Source of the DNA: Glacieibacterium frigidum | GTDB taxonomy: Bacteria > Pseudomonadota > Alphaproteobacteria > Sphingomonadales > Sphingomonadaceae | Reading direction: 5' to 3' | Length of the DNA: 64,000 bases | Assembly (NCBI RefSeq): GCF_007097155.1 | Contig: NZ_VJWA01000001.1 | Location: 434,001-498,000 of the forward strand | Part shown: piece by piece, positions 55,038 to 63,098 of the stretch | Numbering within the stretch: the stretch's first letter is position 1 | How the letters are laid out: each line of letters starts with the position of its first letter | The notes under the pieces: generated by a model | The model's database searches: none | What the model was told of the DNA's origin: nothing | The model's input: only the letters and a program-made list of their open reading frames with translations | Program-made: the position numbers and the translations under genes

Positions 55038-55625
55038 ATGAAGCTCGTCGCCTTTGCCGTGCTCGTGTCGCTCGCCGTACCGGCCGTCGCCGGGCCGCAG
55101 CCGTGGCGGCGCGAAATCACCGAGACCGACCGCAAGCGCCTCGCCGGGCTTTGGCGTGCCTGGACCACGGCGCGCGCTCAGGTCGGCGCCGCCGGTCACT
55201 CGGACGCCTGGGCGAAGGAAGAGCCGCTGACCGACCCTGCCGCGGGCGCGGGCGGCGAGGCACCGCCGCCGGGCCGCTACCGCTGCCGCACCGTCAAGCT
55301 GGGCACGCGTACTGCGGGCATGCCCGTGTGGACGATGAGCGAGACCTATCCTTGCCGCGTCGAGCAGGTAGAGGGCGGCTTGCGCTTCGTCCGCGAGGGC
55401 GGGGCGCAGCGGACGGCGGGGCTGCTGTTCCCCGACGGCGACCGCCAGGTCTATCTCGGCGCGCTCAGCCTGGGCAGCGAGGGCGGGTTGTTCGACTATA
55501 ACGCCGATGCCGAGCGCAATCAGGTCGGCGTGTTGCGGCGGCTGGGGGAGCGGCGCTGGCGGCTCGAGCTGCCGTGGCCGAAATGGGAATCGACGCTCGA
55601 CGTGATCGACATCGTCCCCGCCTGA
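55038..55625 (+). CDS. DUF4893 family exported protein
   Basis: The 195-residue protein has a signal peptide ([17 protein letters not shown]) and the DUF4893 pattern: [46 protein letters not shown], then [19 protein letters not shown] and [10 protein letters not shown]. Two cysteines in the middle could pair. The family is mostly sphingomonad and uncharacterised. It lies 32 bp after gmk. Confidence 0.85.
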   Translation: MKLVAFAVLVSLAVPAVAGPQPWRREITETDRKRLAGLWRAWTTARAQVGAAGHSDAWAKEEPLTDPAAGAGGEAPPPGRYRCRTVKLGTRTAGMPVWTMSETYPCRVEQVEGGLRFVREGGAQRTAGLLFPDGDRQVYLGALSLGSEGGLFDYNADAERNQVGVLRRLGERRWRLELPWPKWESTLDVIDIVPA

Positions 55626-55648
55626 GGCGCCGCGCCACCCTTTTCGCG

Positions 55649-55674
55649 GGAACCTCGGGGGACTATATTGCGTC
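55649..55674 (+). promoter_or_regulatory. Promoter region candidate upstream of clpS
   Basis: TATATT at 55664-55669 is a fair sigma-70 -10 with a poor -35. Overlapping it, GGAAC (55649) and CGTC (55671) are spaced 17 bp, one base off the general-stress sigma EcfG pattern GGAAC-N17-CGTT. Neither reading is firm. Confidence 0.35.
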
Positions 55675-55698
55675 GTTCGAGACCCCGTCCGCGAGACC

Positions 55699-56046
55699 AT
55701 GACTGCAATGATTTACAACGGCCCAGACCGCGACGACGATCGTGACGGCGACACCGGCGTCGGCATCGCGACCAAGACCAAGCCGAAGACCAAGCAGCCT
55801 GCGCTGTACAAGGTGCTGCTGCTCAACGACGATTACACGCCGATGGAATTCGTCGTGCTGACGCTGCAGCGCTTCTTCCGCATGACGATCGAGGATGCGA
55901 CGCGGGTCATGCTGCATGTCCATCAGCGCGGCGTCGGCATCTGCGGTGTCTTCACTTACGAGATCGCCGAGACCAAGGTCAGCCAGGTCATCGACTTCGC
56001 GCGCGAGCACAACCATCCGCTCCAGGCGACGATGGAAAAGGATTGA
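55699..56046 (+). CDS. clpS: ATP-dependent Clp protease adaptor ClpS
   Basis: ClpS delivers N-degron substrates to ClpAP. The 115-residue protein has a flexible Asp/Lys-rich N terminus and the ClpS core: [44 protein letters not shown], and [12 protein letters not shown] at 55708 is an alternative start. clpA does not follow; an SDR gene overlaps the stop by 4 bp (TTGA). Confidence 0.97.
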   Translation: MTAMIYNGPDRDDDRDGDTGVGIATKTKPKTKQPALYKVLLLNDDYTPMEFVVLTLQRFFRMTIEDATRVMLHVHQRGVGICGVFTYEIAETKVSQVIDFAREHNHPLQATMEKD

Positions 56047-56714
56047 TCCTTCCGTCGTTCGGCCCCGACCTGCGCGCGGTCGTGGTCGGCGCGAGCGGCG
56101 GCATCGGCGGGGCGCTCGTTGAGGCCCTGGCGCTGCGCGGCGAGGTGACCGGTCTGACGCGCGCCGATCTTGACCTCACCGATCCGGCGTCGATCACTTC
56201 GGCAGCAGCGCGGATCGACAGGCCGCTGGACCTCGTCATCGTCGCGACGGGCTCGCTAGGTGCCCCCGAGAAGGCCCTCCGCGACCTGGACGCCACGCGT
56301 CTCGCCGACCAGTTCGCGGTCAACGCCATCGGCCCCGCGCTCGTCGCCCAGGCCTTCCTCCCGAAGCTGCGCACCGACCGCAGGACGGGGTTCGCCGTGC
56401 TATCGGCACGCGTCGGGTCGATCGCCGACAACCGGCTGGGCGGCTGGCACGCCTATCGAGCGTCGAAGGCCGCGCTCAACCAACTTGTCCGGACAATGGC
56501 GATTGAGCACGCGCGCCGCTGCCCGCTCGGGGTCTGCGTCGCGCTGCACCCGGGGACGGTCGACACCGGGCTGTCGGCGCCGTTCCAGCGCGGGGTGCGT
56601 GAGCTGTTCACGCCAGCGGTAGCGGCGGGACACCTGCTGACGGTGCTCGACGGTCTGCAGCCGGCGGATACGGGCGGGTTCTTCGCCTGGGACGGCAGCG
56701 CGATCGCGTTCTGA
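56043..56714 (+). CDS. SDR family oxidoreductase (CsgA-like)
   Basis: The 223-residue SDR has [16 protein letters not shown] and the catalytic YRASKAALN, with the Ser in LSARVG. The NAD(P) loop is G-x-x-G-x-G. It ends with [20 protein letters not shown] and FAWDG. Compared with the other SDR (7212-7913) it is of the C-factor-like short type. The start is TTG overlapping clpS. Substrate unknown. Confidence 0.88.
   Translation: MILPSFGPDLRAVVVGASGGIGGALVEALALRGEVTGLTRADLDLTDPASITSAAARIDRPLDLVIVATGSLGAPEKALRDLDATRLADQFAVNAIGPALVAQAFLPKLRTDRRTGFAVLSARVGSIADNRLGGWHAYRASKAALNQLVRTMAIEHARRCPLGVCVALHPGTVDTGLSAPFQRGVRELFTPAVAAGHLLTVLDGLQPADTGGFFAWDGSAIAF
56485..56496. repeat. TTGTCCGGACAA palindrome, copy 6
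   Basis: Perfect 12-bp palindrome inside the SDR gene, read as Leu-Val-Arg-Thr-Met. Confidence 0.7.
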
Positions 56715-56799
56715 ATCGATGCCCCGGGCACATGGCTGTGCCTCACTGGTGCAACGATCTGCCCCTCCCCACATCCCCCGGCGAAGGAGACCTTATCCC

Positions 56800-57492
56800 A
56801 TGATTACCCATCGTCCGGCCGCCGCGCGCGGCCATGCCAACCACGGCTGGCTCGACAGTTTCCACAGCTTCAGCTTCGCCGACTACCATGATCCCGCGCA
56901 AATGGGCTTCCGCGCGCTGCGGGTTGTCAACGAGGACCGCGTCGCCGGCGGCGGCGGGTTCCCGACGCATGCCCACTCGGACATGGAGATCGTGACGTAC
57001 ATCGTCGACGGCGCGCTCGAGCATAAGGATTCGACCGGCACCGGCGCGATCATCCTGCCCGGCGACGCGCAGCGCATGAGCGCAGGGACAGGCATCCGCC
57101 ATTCGGAGTTCAACGCCAGCACAACGGCGCCTGTCCACCTGCTGCAGATCTGGCTGCTGCCCAACGTGCGCGGCATCGCGCCCGGCTACGAGCAGGCGAC
57201 GCTGCCCAGCGTGCCGGAGGGCGACAGCCGCCTCGACCTGATCGGCGGCCCCGACGGCGGCGCGGTGACGATCCGCAGCGATGCGACGCTGCACCGCGCG
57301 ATCGTCGGCGCCGGCGGCACGCTCGAGGTGCCGATCTCGCGCGGCCATGCCTGGGTGCAGGCGGTGAAGGGCAATGCCACGCTGGGCGACCTGGCGCTCG
57401 CGCCCGGCGACGGCGCGGCGGTGACGGGCGAGACGGCGCTGCATCTCGCCAGCGAGGACGGCGCCGAGCTGCTGGTCTTCGACCTCAGCTAG
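56800..57492 (+). CDS. Pirin family protein (YhhW-like)
   Basis: The 230-residue bicupin has the pirin N terminus RGHANHGWLDSFHSFSFADY and the metal-binding GGFPTHAHSDMEIVTYIVDGALEHKDS. HSEFN is present (GTGIRHSEF). Relatives act as quercetin 2,3-dioxygenases or regulatory partners. AAGGAGA lies before the ATG. Function in this organism is unknown. Confidence 0.93.
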   Translation: MITHRPAAARGHANHGWLDSFHSFSFADYHDPAQMGFRALRVVNEDRVAGGGGFPTHAHSDMEIVTYIVDGALEHKDSTGTGAIILPGDAQRMSAGTGIRHSEFNASTTAPVHLLQIWLLPNVRGIAPGYEQATLPSVPEGDSRLDLIGGPDGGAVTIRSDATLHRAIVGAGGTLEVPISRGHAWVQAVKGNATLGDLALAPGDGAAVTGETALHLASEDGAELLVFDLS

Positions 57493-57569
57493 GCGCAGGC
57501 GGGCGGGGGCTTTGTCGCATTACCGCGTATTCACTCGACGCGAAGATTCCGCCCGCTAAACGAGTATCG

Positions 57570-58982
57570 ATGCCCGCCCGCCTGTTGCTCATCGCCAGTC
57601 TGCTTGCCGGGCCGGCGTTCGCCGCGAACCCCGACCCGCGCGGGCTGATCCCGACCGAGCGGCCGCGCGTCACCAACGGCCCGGCGTGCGGCAATGCCGT
57701 ACCCGCCGGGCCACTGGCCTTGCCCGATCTCGTCGACCTCGCGCTGTGCCGCAATCCCGCGACCGCCGCGGCCTGGGCAAGCGTGCGCAGTGCCGCGGCG
57801 GGCGTCGGCATCGCGCGCGCCGCCAACCTGCCGACCGCGACGGTCAGCGTCGGGCCGACACTGAGCCGCACCGACTTCTTCCGGAACGACAGTTTCAGCA
57901 GCGGCGGCCAGACCTTCACGACGACGGGCGGCGGCACCGATTTCGGTGCCACGGCCAGCCTCGCGCTCGACTATCTGATCTTCGATTTCGGCGGGCGCCG
58001 CGCGCGGATCGACAGCGCGCGCGCCAGCCAGGCCGCGGCACTCGCCAGCTTCGCCGACACCGCGCAGGGGGTCGCCCTCGACACCGTCACCGCCTTCAAC
58101 GCAGTGACCGCAGGCGTCGCGTCGGTTACCGCGGCGCGTGCCAGCGTCGAGTTCGCGCGCTCCTCGTTCGACACCGCCCGGGCGCGCGAGATCGCAGGGG
58201 TCGCCACCCCCTCCGACCGTCTGCAGGCGCGCAGTTCGTTGGCGCAGGCCGAGCTCACGCTGACCCAGGCCGAGGGCGACCTGCGCACCAGCCAGGGGCA
58301 GCTCGCGACCGTCGTCAGCCTGCCACCCTCGACGCGTCTTGCGCTCGCTGCGCCTCCGGCGCTCCCCGCGACGACGCGGCTGACCGGCGATGTCGACGCG
58401 CTGATCGCCGAGGCCGAGCGGCTGCGTCCCGATATCCTGTCGCAGCGCGCGCAGCTCGACGCCGCCGCCGCACAGGTCCGCGCGGCACGGTCGGACGCGC
58501 GGCCGTCGGTCAGCGCCAACGGCAGCAACAGCGTCAGCGCGCTCGGCGGCTCGAACGACCGCAACTCGGCCAGCATCGGCCTGTCGCTCAACATCCCGCT
58601 CTTCAACGGCGGATCGCGGCGCTATGCGGTGACGCAGGCCGAGGCCGAGCGCGACCGCGCCGCCGCCGTCACCGAGCAGGTGCGTCAGCAAGCGGGGCTC
58701 GACGTCTTCACCAACCATACTGCGCTCGACACCGCGATCCGCAGCCTCGCGACGGCGCGTATCCTGATCGAGAGCAGTGTCGCCGCCGCCGATATCGCGC
58801 AGGGACGCTACAAGGCGGGCGTCGGGACGTTCACCGATCTGCTCAATGCGCAGAGCCAGCTGGCGAGCGCGCGGCAGCAGCTGGTGCAGGCCGAATTCGA
58901 CGTGCGCACCCGGCAGGCACAGCTGGCGCGCGCCATCGGCGGGATCGGCGCCGAGGTCGATGCAATGAGGACGGGTCGATGA
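57570..58982 (+). CDS. TolC-family outer-membrane efflux channel
   Basis: The 470-residue protein has a signal peptide (ARLLLIASLLAGPAFAAN) and the two-repeat TolC helical pattern: LDYLIFDFGGRRARIDSARA in the first half and LSLNIPLFNGGSRRYAVTQAEAE in the second. Relatives form the outer-membrane tunnel of tripartite pumps. Its stop overlaps the macA-like ATG, so it is the first gene of a four-gene efflux operon. Confidence 0.94.
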   Translation: MPARLLLIASLLAGPAFAANPDPRGLIPTERPRVTNGPACGNAVPAGPLALPDLVDLALCRNPATAAAWASVRSAAAGVGIARAANLPTATVSVGPTLSRTDFFRNDSFSSGGQTFTTTGGGTDFGATASLALDYLIFDFGGRRARIDSARASQAAALASFADTAQGVALDTVTAFNAVTAGVASVTAARASVEFARSSFDTARAREIAGVATPSDRLQARSSLAQAELTLTQAEGDLRTSQGQLATVVSLPPSTRLALAAPPALPATTRLTGDVDALIAEAERLRPDILSQRAQLDAAAAQVRAARSDARPSVSANGSNSVSALGGSNDRNSASIGLSLNIPLFNGGSRRYAVTQAEAERDRAAAVTEQVRQQAGLDVFTNHTALDTAIRSLATARILIESSVAAADIAQGRYKAGVGTFTDLLNAQSQLASARQQLVQAEFDVRTRQAQLARAIGGIGAEVDAMRTGR

Positions 58983-60175
58983 AGCGGATCAAGAAGCGCT
59001 GGATTCTGCTCGCGCTCGTCATCGCGGCCGCGGTCGGCTGGTATTTCTACAGCCGTGCCAACGCCCCCGCGCCGGGGTCGCAATACAAGACCGCCGAAGT
59101 CACGCGCGGCGACCTGAGCGAGGTGATCACCGCCAACGGCATCCTGAACCCCGTGCGGGTCGTCAGCGTCGGCACGCAGGTGTCGGGAACGGTCGCCAAG
59201 CTCTACGTCGACTTCAACGACAAGGTGAAGGAGGGGCAGCTGCTCCTCGAGCTCGACCCGTCGGTCTATGCCGCGCGGCTGGCGGCCAGCGAGGCCGCGC
59301 TGGCGAACGTCCGCGCCACCGCGGCATTGCAGAGCGCCAATGCGCGCCGCTCGGCGCAGCTGTTCAAGCAGCAGTATATCAGCCGTCAGGAATATGAGAC
59401 CGCGCTGGCGAGCGCCCAGTCGAGCGCTGCGCAGGTGCAGGCGGCGCAGGCGCAGATCAAGCAGGACCGCACCAACCTCGGCTACACCGTGATCCGCTCC
59501 CCGGTATCGGGCGCGGTGATCGCGCGCTCGGTCGATCTCGGCCAGACGGTGGCAGCGTCGTTCAGCACGCCCGAGCTGTTCAGGATCGCGCGCGACCTGA
59601 CCCAGATGCAGATCGAGGCGGCGGTCGCAGAGGCCGATGTGTCGAAGGTGCGTGTCGGGCAGAAGGTCAACTTCACCGTCGATGCGTACGGCACGCGCAA
59701 CTTCGAAGGTTTCGTCCGCCAGATCCGCCTCAACCCGACGTCGCAGCAGAATGTCGTGACCTACACCGTCATCGTCGGGGTCGCGAACCCCGACGGCGCG
59801 TTGCTGCCGGGCATGACCGCCAATGCGTCCTTCCTGATTTCGAACTTTGAGAATGCCGTGCTGCTGCCCAATGCGGCGCTCAGCTGGAAGCCCGCCGACT
59901 ACACGCCGCCGCGCCGCACCGGTGCCGGACAGAAGCGTGTTCCGAACGATCCGTCGATGCTGACCGTCTTCGTGCTGCGCGATGCGGCACCGGTCCCGGT
60001 GCGCATCAAGATCGGCGCGTCGGACCAGGACAATACCCAGGTCGTGTCGGGCGCGCTCAAGGCCGGTGACAAGGTCATCGTCGGCGATACATCGAAGGAC
60101 AAGAAGGGCGGCGGCTTCGGTCCCCCGGGCACCGGCGGCAACAGCGGCGGCGGTGGACGCGGTAGCAGCAGATGA
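58979..60175 (+). CDS. macA: MacA-like membrane fusion (periplasmic adaptor) protein
   Basis: The 398-residue adaptor has an N-terminal anchor helix (WILLALVIAAAVGWYFY), a lipoyl-type segment with VSGTVAKLYVDFNDKVKEGQLLLELDP and a coiled-coil hairpin at about 100-160. The second lipoyl half GYTVIRSPVSGAVIARSVDLGQTV follows, then a Gly/Lys-rich C terminus. It links the TolC channel and the MacB-type ABC transporter. The stop overlaps the ATPase ATG (ATGA). Confidence 0.95.
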   Translation: MKRIKKRWILLALVIAAAVGWYFYSRANAPAPGSQYKTAEVTRGDLSEVITANGILNPVRVVSVGTQVSGTVAKLYVDFNDKVKEGQLLLELDPSVYAARLAASEAALANVRATAALQSANARRSAQLFKQQYISRQEYETALASAQSSAAQVQAAQAQIKQDRTNLGYTVIRSPVSGAVIARSVDLGQTVAASFSTPELFRIARDLTQMQIEAAVAEADVSKVRVGQKVNFTVDAYGTRNFEGFVRQIRLNPTSQQNVVTYTVIVGVANPDGALLPGMTANASFLISNFENAVLLPNAALSWKPADYTPPRRTGAGQKRVPNDPSMLTVFVLRDAAPVPVRIKIGASDQDNTQVVSGALKAGDKVIVGDTSKDKKGGGFGPPGTGGNSGGGGRGSSR

Positions 60176-60903
60176 GCGTCCCCGTCCTGTCGCTGCAGAA
60201 CGTCATCAAAGACTATGCCAGCGAGGCGGGGACCTTCCGCGCGCTGCACGGCGTCAGCATGGACGTGCAGCGCGGCGAGCTGATGTCGATCATGGGGCCA
60301 TCGGGCTCGGGCAAGTCGACGCTGATGAACGTCATCGGCTGCCTCGATTCGGCGAGCGACGGGGTCTACCGCTTCGAGGGGCAGGACACCGCGACGCTGG
60401 GCGAGACCGCGCTCGCGAAGCTGCGCAACAAGGGCATCGGCTTCATCTTCCAGCAGTTCAACCTGCTGCCGCGCCTGACCGCGCTGGGCAATGTCGCGCT
60501 GCCGCTCGTCTATGCCGGGTTCGACCGGAAGGCGCGCGAGACGCGGGCGCAGGAGCTGTTGACCAGTGTCGGGTTGGGCGACAAGCCGCGCTCGCGTCCG
60601 TCGCAGCTGTCGGGCGGTCAGCAGCAGCGTGTCGCGGTGGCGCGCGCGCTGGCGAACGATCCCGACCTGCTGCTCGCCGACGAACCGACCGGCGCGCTCG
60701 ACACAAAGACCGGCGCCGAGGTGCTCGGCCTGTTCAAGACGCTCAACCGCGAGCGTGGCGTGACGGTCGTGCTGGTGACCCACGATCCCGAAGTGGCGCG
60801 AGCGACCGACCGCGTCGTGCGCATCCAGGACGGGCTGGTGTTCTACGACGGCCCGCCGACCGAGGACGCGCTGTACGGGCATGCGCCTGAGGGTATCGCA
60901 TGA
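60172..60903 (+). CDS. macB1: MacB-type ABC transporter ATPase
   Basis: The 243-residue ATPase has Walker A GPSGSGKST, the ABC signature LSGGQQQR, Walker B LLLADEPTGALD and the H-loop VTHDP. Unlike E. coli MacB, here ATPase and permease are separate genes, as in LolD/FtsE-like or the MacB_PCD two-gene systems. ATGA overlaps couple it to macA and to the permease gene. The symbol is provisional. Confidence 0.94.
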   Translation: MSVPVLSLQNVIKDYASEAGTFRALHGVSMDVQRGELMSIMGPSGSGKSTLMNVIGCLDSASDGVYRFEGQDTATLGETALAKLRNKGIGFIFQQFNLLPRLTALGNVALPLVYAGFDRKARETRAQELLTSVGLGDKPRSRPSQLSGGQQQRVAVARALANDPDLLLADEPTGALDTKTGAEVLGLFKTLNRERGVTVVLVTHDPEVARATDRVVRIQDGLVFYDGPPTEDALYGHAPEGIA

Positions 60904-62117
60904 TCAGCGCGATGCTCGCCGAGGCCTGGGGCGCGCTGATCGCCAACCGGCTACGCTCGGCGCTGACGATGCTCGGCATGATCATCGGCGTCGCCGCGGT
61001 GATCCTGATGCTCGCCATCGGCGGCGGCGTGCAGAAGCAGGTGGCGGACTCGATCGCCGGGCTCGGCTCGAACATGCTGATCGTCACGGCAGGCTCGGGT
61101 CGGCAGGGCGGCTTCATGGGGGGGGCGGGGACCGGCGCAACGCTGCGCCTCGACGACGCCGACAAGATCGCGCGGCTGGAGCATGTCGTCGCGGTCGCGC
61201 CGACCGCCAACATCCCCGCGCAGGTCGTCGCCGGGCCGGCCAACTGGGCGACGACGGTGACCGGCGCGCCCCCTGCGTGGTTCACCGTACAGGACTGGCG
61301 CCCCGCCGACGGGCGCACTTTCTCGGACATGGAGGAGCGGGCCGCGGCGCGCGTCGCGCTGATCGGCCAGACGGTCGCCGACAATTTGTTCGGCGCCAAC
61401 GACCCGATGGGCCAGTCGGTGCGCATCAAGGGCACCAGCTTCACCGTCATCGGAATCATGTCGAAGCGCGGGCAGGGGTTCGGCGGCATGGACCGCGACG
61501 ACCTGATCGTCGTGCCGCTGACCACCGCGCTGCGTCAGCTGCAGGGCAACTTCTTCCGCCGCTCGATCCGGTCGGTGTCGGTCGCGGTCGACAGTGCCGA
61601 GAACCTCGATTCGACCGAGGAAGCGATCACCCAGACGCTGCGCCGCGCGCACAAGCTCGACCGTAACGCCGCGGACGATTTCAGCGTGACCAACCTGACC
61701 GCGGTGACCGACACTTTGTCGACGACGACCGCGGCGATCTCGGCGCTGCTCGCGGCCATCGGGTCGATCAGCCTGGTGGTCGGCGGCATCGGCATTATGA
61801 ACATCATGCTGGTGTCGGTGACCGAGCGGACGCGCGAAATCGGCATCCGCATGGCGATCGGCGCGCCGCGGTCGGCCATTCGCCTGCAGTTCTTGCTTGA
61901 GGCGCTGATGCTGTCGCTGCTCGGTTGCTCGATCGGCGTGGGGCTCGGCACGCTGGGCGCGACCGCGGCGAGCGGGGCGATCGGGTTCGACACGTCGGTG
62001 ACGCTGTTCGCGGTGGTCGTCGCCTTCGCGGTGTCGGCGTCGATCGGCATCTTCTTCGGCTGGTACCCGGCGACCCGCGCCGCGAAGCTCAGCCCGATTG
62101 AGGCGCTGCGGTCCTGA
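60900..62117 (+). CDS. macB2: MacB-type ABC transporter permease
   Basis: The 405-residue permease has the MacB_PCD topology: an N-terminal membrane helix (LTMLGMIIGVAAVILMLAIGGG), a large periplasmic domain (about residues 50-270) and three helices of the FtsX domain at the C terminus, with GGIGIMNIMLVSVTERTREIGIRMAIGA. The tripartite pump probably exports a lipid, peptide or macrolide; cargo cannot be read. The symbol is provisional. Confidence 0.94.
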   Translation: MISAMLAEAWGALIANRLRSALTMLGMIIGVAAVILMLAIGGGVQKQVADSIAGLGSNMLIVTAGSGRQGGFMGGAGTGATLRLDDADKIARLEHVVAVAPTANIPAQVVAGPANWATTVTGAPPAWFTVQDWRPADGRTFSDMEERAAARVALIGQTVADNLFGANDPMGQSVRIKGTSFTVIGIMSKRGQGFGGMDRDDLIVVPLTTALRQLQGNFFRRSIRSVSVAVDSAENLDSTEEAITQTLRRAHKLDRNAADDFSVTNLTAVTDTLSTTTAAISALLAAIGSISLVVGGIGIMNIMLVSVTERTREIGIRMAIGAPRSAIRLQFLLEALMLSLLGCSIGVGLGTLGATAASGAIGFDTSVTLFAVVVAFAVSASIGIFFGWYPATRAAKLSPIEALRS

Positions 62118-62122
62118 CGCAG

Positions 62123-62157
62123 AAAGGGGGCCGGGACTTGCGTCCCGCCCCCCCTTC
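62123..62157. terminator. Bidirectional terminator between the efflux operon and the phasin gene
   Basis: AAAGGGGGCCGGGAC, loop TTGC, then GTCCCGCCCCCCCTTC pairs over about 13 bp. It lies between the convergent ends of the permease gene and the phasin gene. On the minus strand the stem is followed by TTTCT, on the plus strand by TTCG. Confidence 0.8.
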
Positions 62158-62172
62158 GAACCTCGTCTCGAA

Positions 62173-63006
62173 TTAACGATTGAAGGTGGTGGCAGCAGCC
62201 GTCTTCAGCTTGTCGGTGGCGACCGCAACGCGGTTCTGGACCGGCTCGAAGACTTCGCCGGCGAGCTTGACCAGCGTCTCTGACAGCTTCGACATCTCGC
62301 TGATCGCCGCGTCGAACTGCGTCTTGGCGAAGTCGTTCTGCAGCTGCATCAGCTCGTTCGGGGTCTTGACGGTCGTCATCGCGCGGGCGGCGGCGGTCGT
62401 CTCCTCGAAGCTCTTGCGGCTGAAGTCGGCGACCTGATGGGCGATCGACTCGAGGCCTGTGGTGGCCGCCTTGGTCGACGCGAGCAGCGCCTCGACGTTG
62501 CCGCGTGCCATCGCCGTCATCTCGTCGAGCGACTTCATGCCGGTCTCGATGGCTTCCTTTGACTTGGCGGTCATCTGCTCGAGGGTGGCCTTGCCCTGCG
62601 ACATGGCGTTCTCGGTGCCGTTCTTGATCGCGTCGGCGGCGCCGTTCTGCATGTTGGTCATGGTCTCGTTCATGGAAAATACCTTCTTGGGTTCGGGGGT
62701 GAGGACGGGTGCTTCGGTGGTGATGACAGGCTCGGGAGCGACCGGCTGGGGCGCAACTGCGATCGGCTCGGGAGTCGGCGCAGCAGGGGCTGGCGTGGGC
62801 GCGACGGGCTCGGGCGTGGCTGCGACGGCAGCAACCGGCTCGGCCACGACCGCGGCTACGACAGACTCGGCGGCCAGCACCGGCGGCAAGTCGGCCATCG
62901 GCGGCACGAACTTCGGCGCCTTGGGCTTGCTCCGCGCAATCGCGGGAGCGATTGCGGGCCCGGCTGCCGGAGCGGCCTGGTTTCGCGGTTTGCGATTATC
63001 TGCCAT
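62173..63006 (-). CDS. phaP: Phasin (polyhydroxyalkanoate granule protein)
   Basis: The 277-residue protein has a basic N terminus (residues 2-30), a long Ala/Pro/Val/Glu linker (about 45-105) and a helical phasin domain from about 112: NMQNGAADAIKNGTEN, MTAMARGNVEALLASTKAATTGLESI, DFSRKSFEETTAAARAM, and LMQLQNDFAKTQFDAAISEM. Phasins coat PHA granules. ATG at 63006 is favoured by CGGAG with a 6-base spacer over the ATG at 63024. PhaR-type boxes overlap its promoter. Confidence 0.93.
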   Translation of the reverse strand: MADNRKPRNQAAPAAGPAIAPAIARSKPKAPKFVPPMADLPPVLAAESVVAAVVAEPVAAVAATPEPVAPTPAPAAPTPEPIAVAPQPVAPEPVITTEAPVLTPEPKKVFSMNETMTNMQNGAADAIKNGTENAMSQGKATLEQMTAKSKEAIETGMKSLDEMTAMARGNVEALLASTKAATTGLESIAHQVADFSRKSFEETTAAARAMTTVKTPNELMQLQNDFAKTQFDAAISEMSKLSETLVKLAGEVFEPVQNRVAVATDKLKTAAATTFNR

Positions 63007-63026
63007 GCGTGTCTCCGGGCTCATGC

Positions 63027-63038
63027 TGCACTGCACAA
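63027..63038 (-). promoter_or_regulatory. PhaR-type operator 1 in the phasin promoter
   Basis: TGCACTGCACAA on the plus strand fits TGCRNYGCASMA exactly and belongs to the 15-bp word shared with 6081-6095. It overlaps the -10 hexamer, as expected for a repressor site. Confidence 0.7.
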
Positions 63039-63063
63039 TAAGCCCGGATCGTGACGATTGCAA
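63035..63063 (-). promoter_or_regulatory. Sigma-70-like promoter of phaP
   Basis: On the minus strand TTGCAA (63058-63063), a 17-bp spacer, then TATTGT (63035-63040). Both hexamers are good matches and the spacing is ideal. The start point would fall about 25 bp upstream of the ATG. Confidence 0.65.
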
Positions 63064-63072
63064 GTCCGATGC

Positions 63073-63084
63073 TGCACCGCAGCA
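63073..63084 (-). promoter_or_regulatory. PhaR-type operator 2 in the phasin promoter
   Basis: TGCACCGCAGCA on the plus strand fits TGCRNYGCASMA exactly. It lies just upstream of the -35, 46 bp from operator 1. Confidence 0.6.
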
Positions 63085-63098
63085 AAATAATTGTCCCG

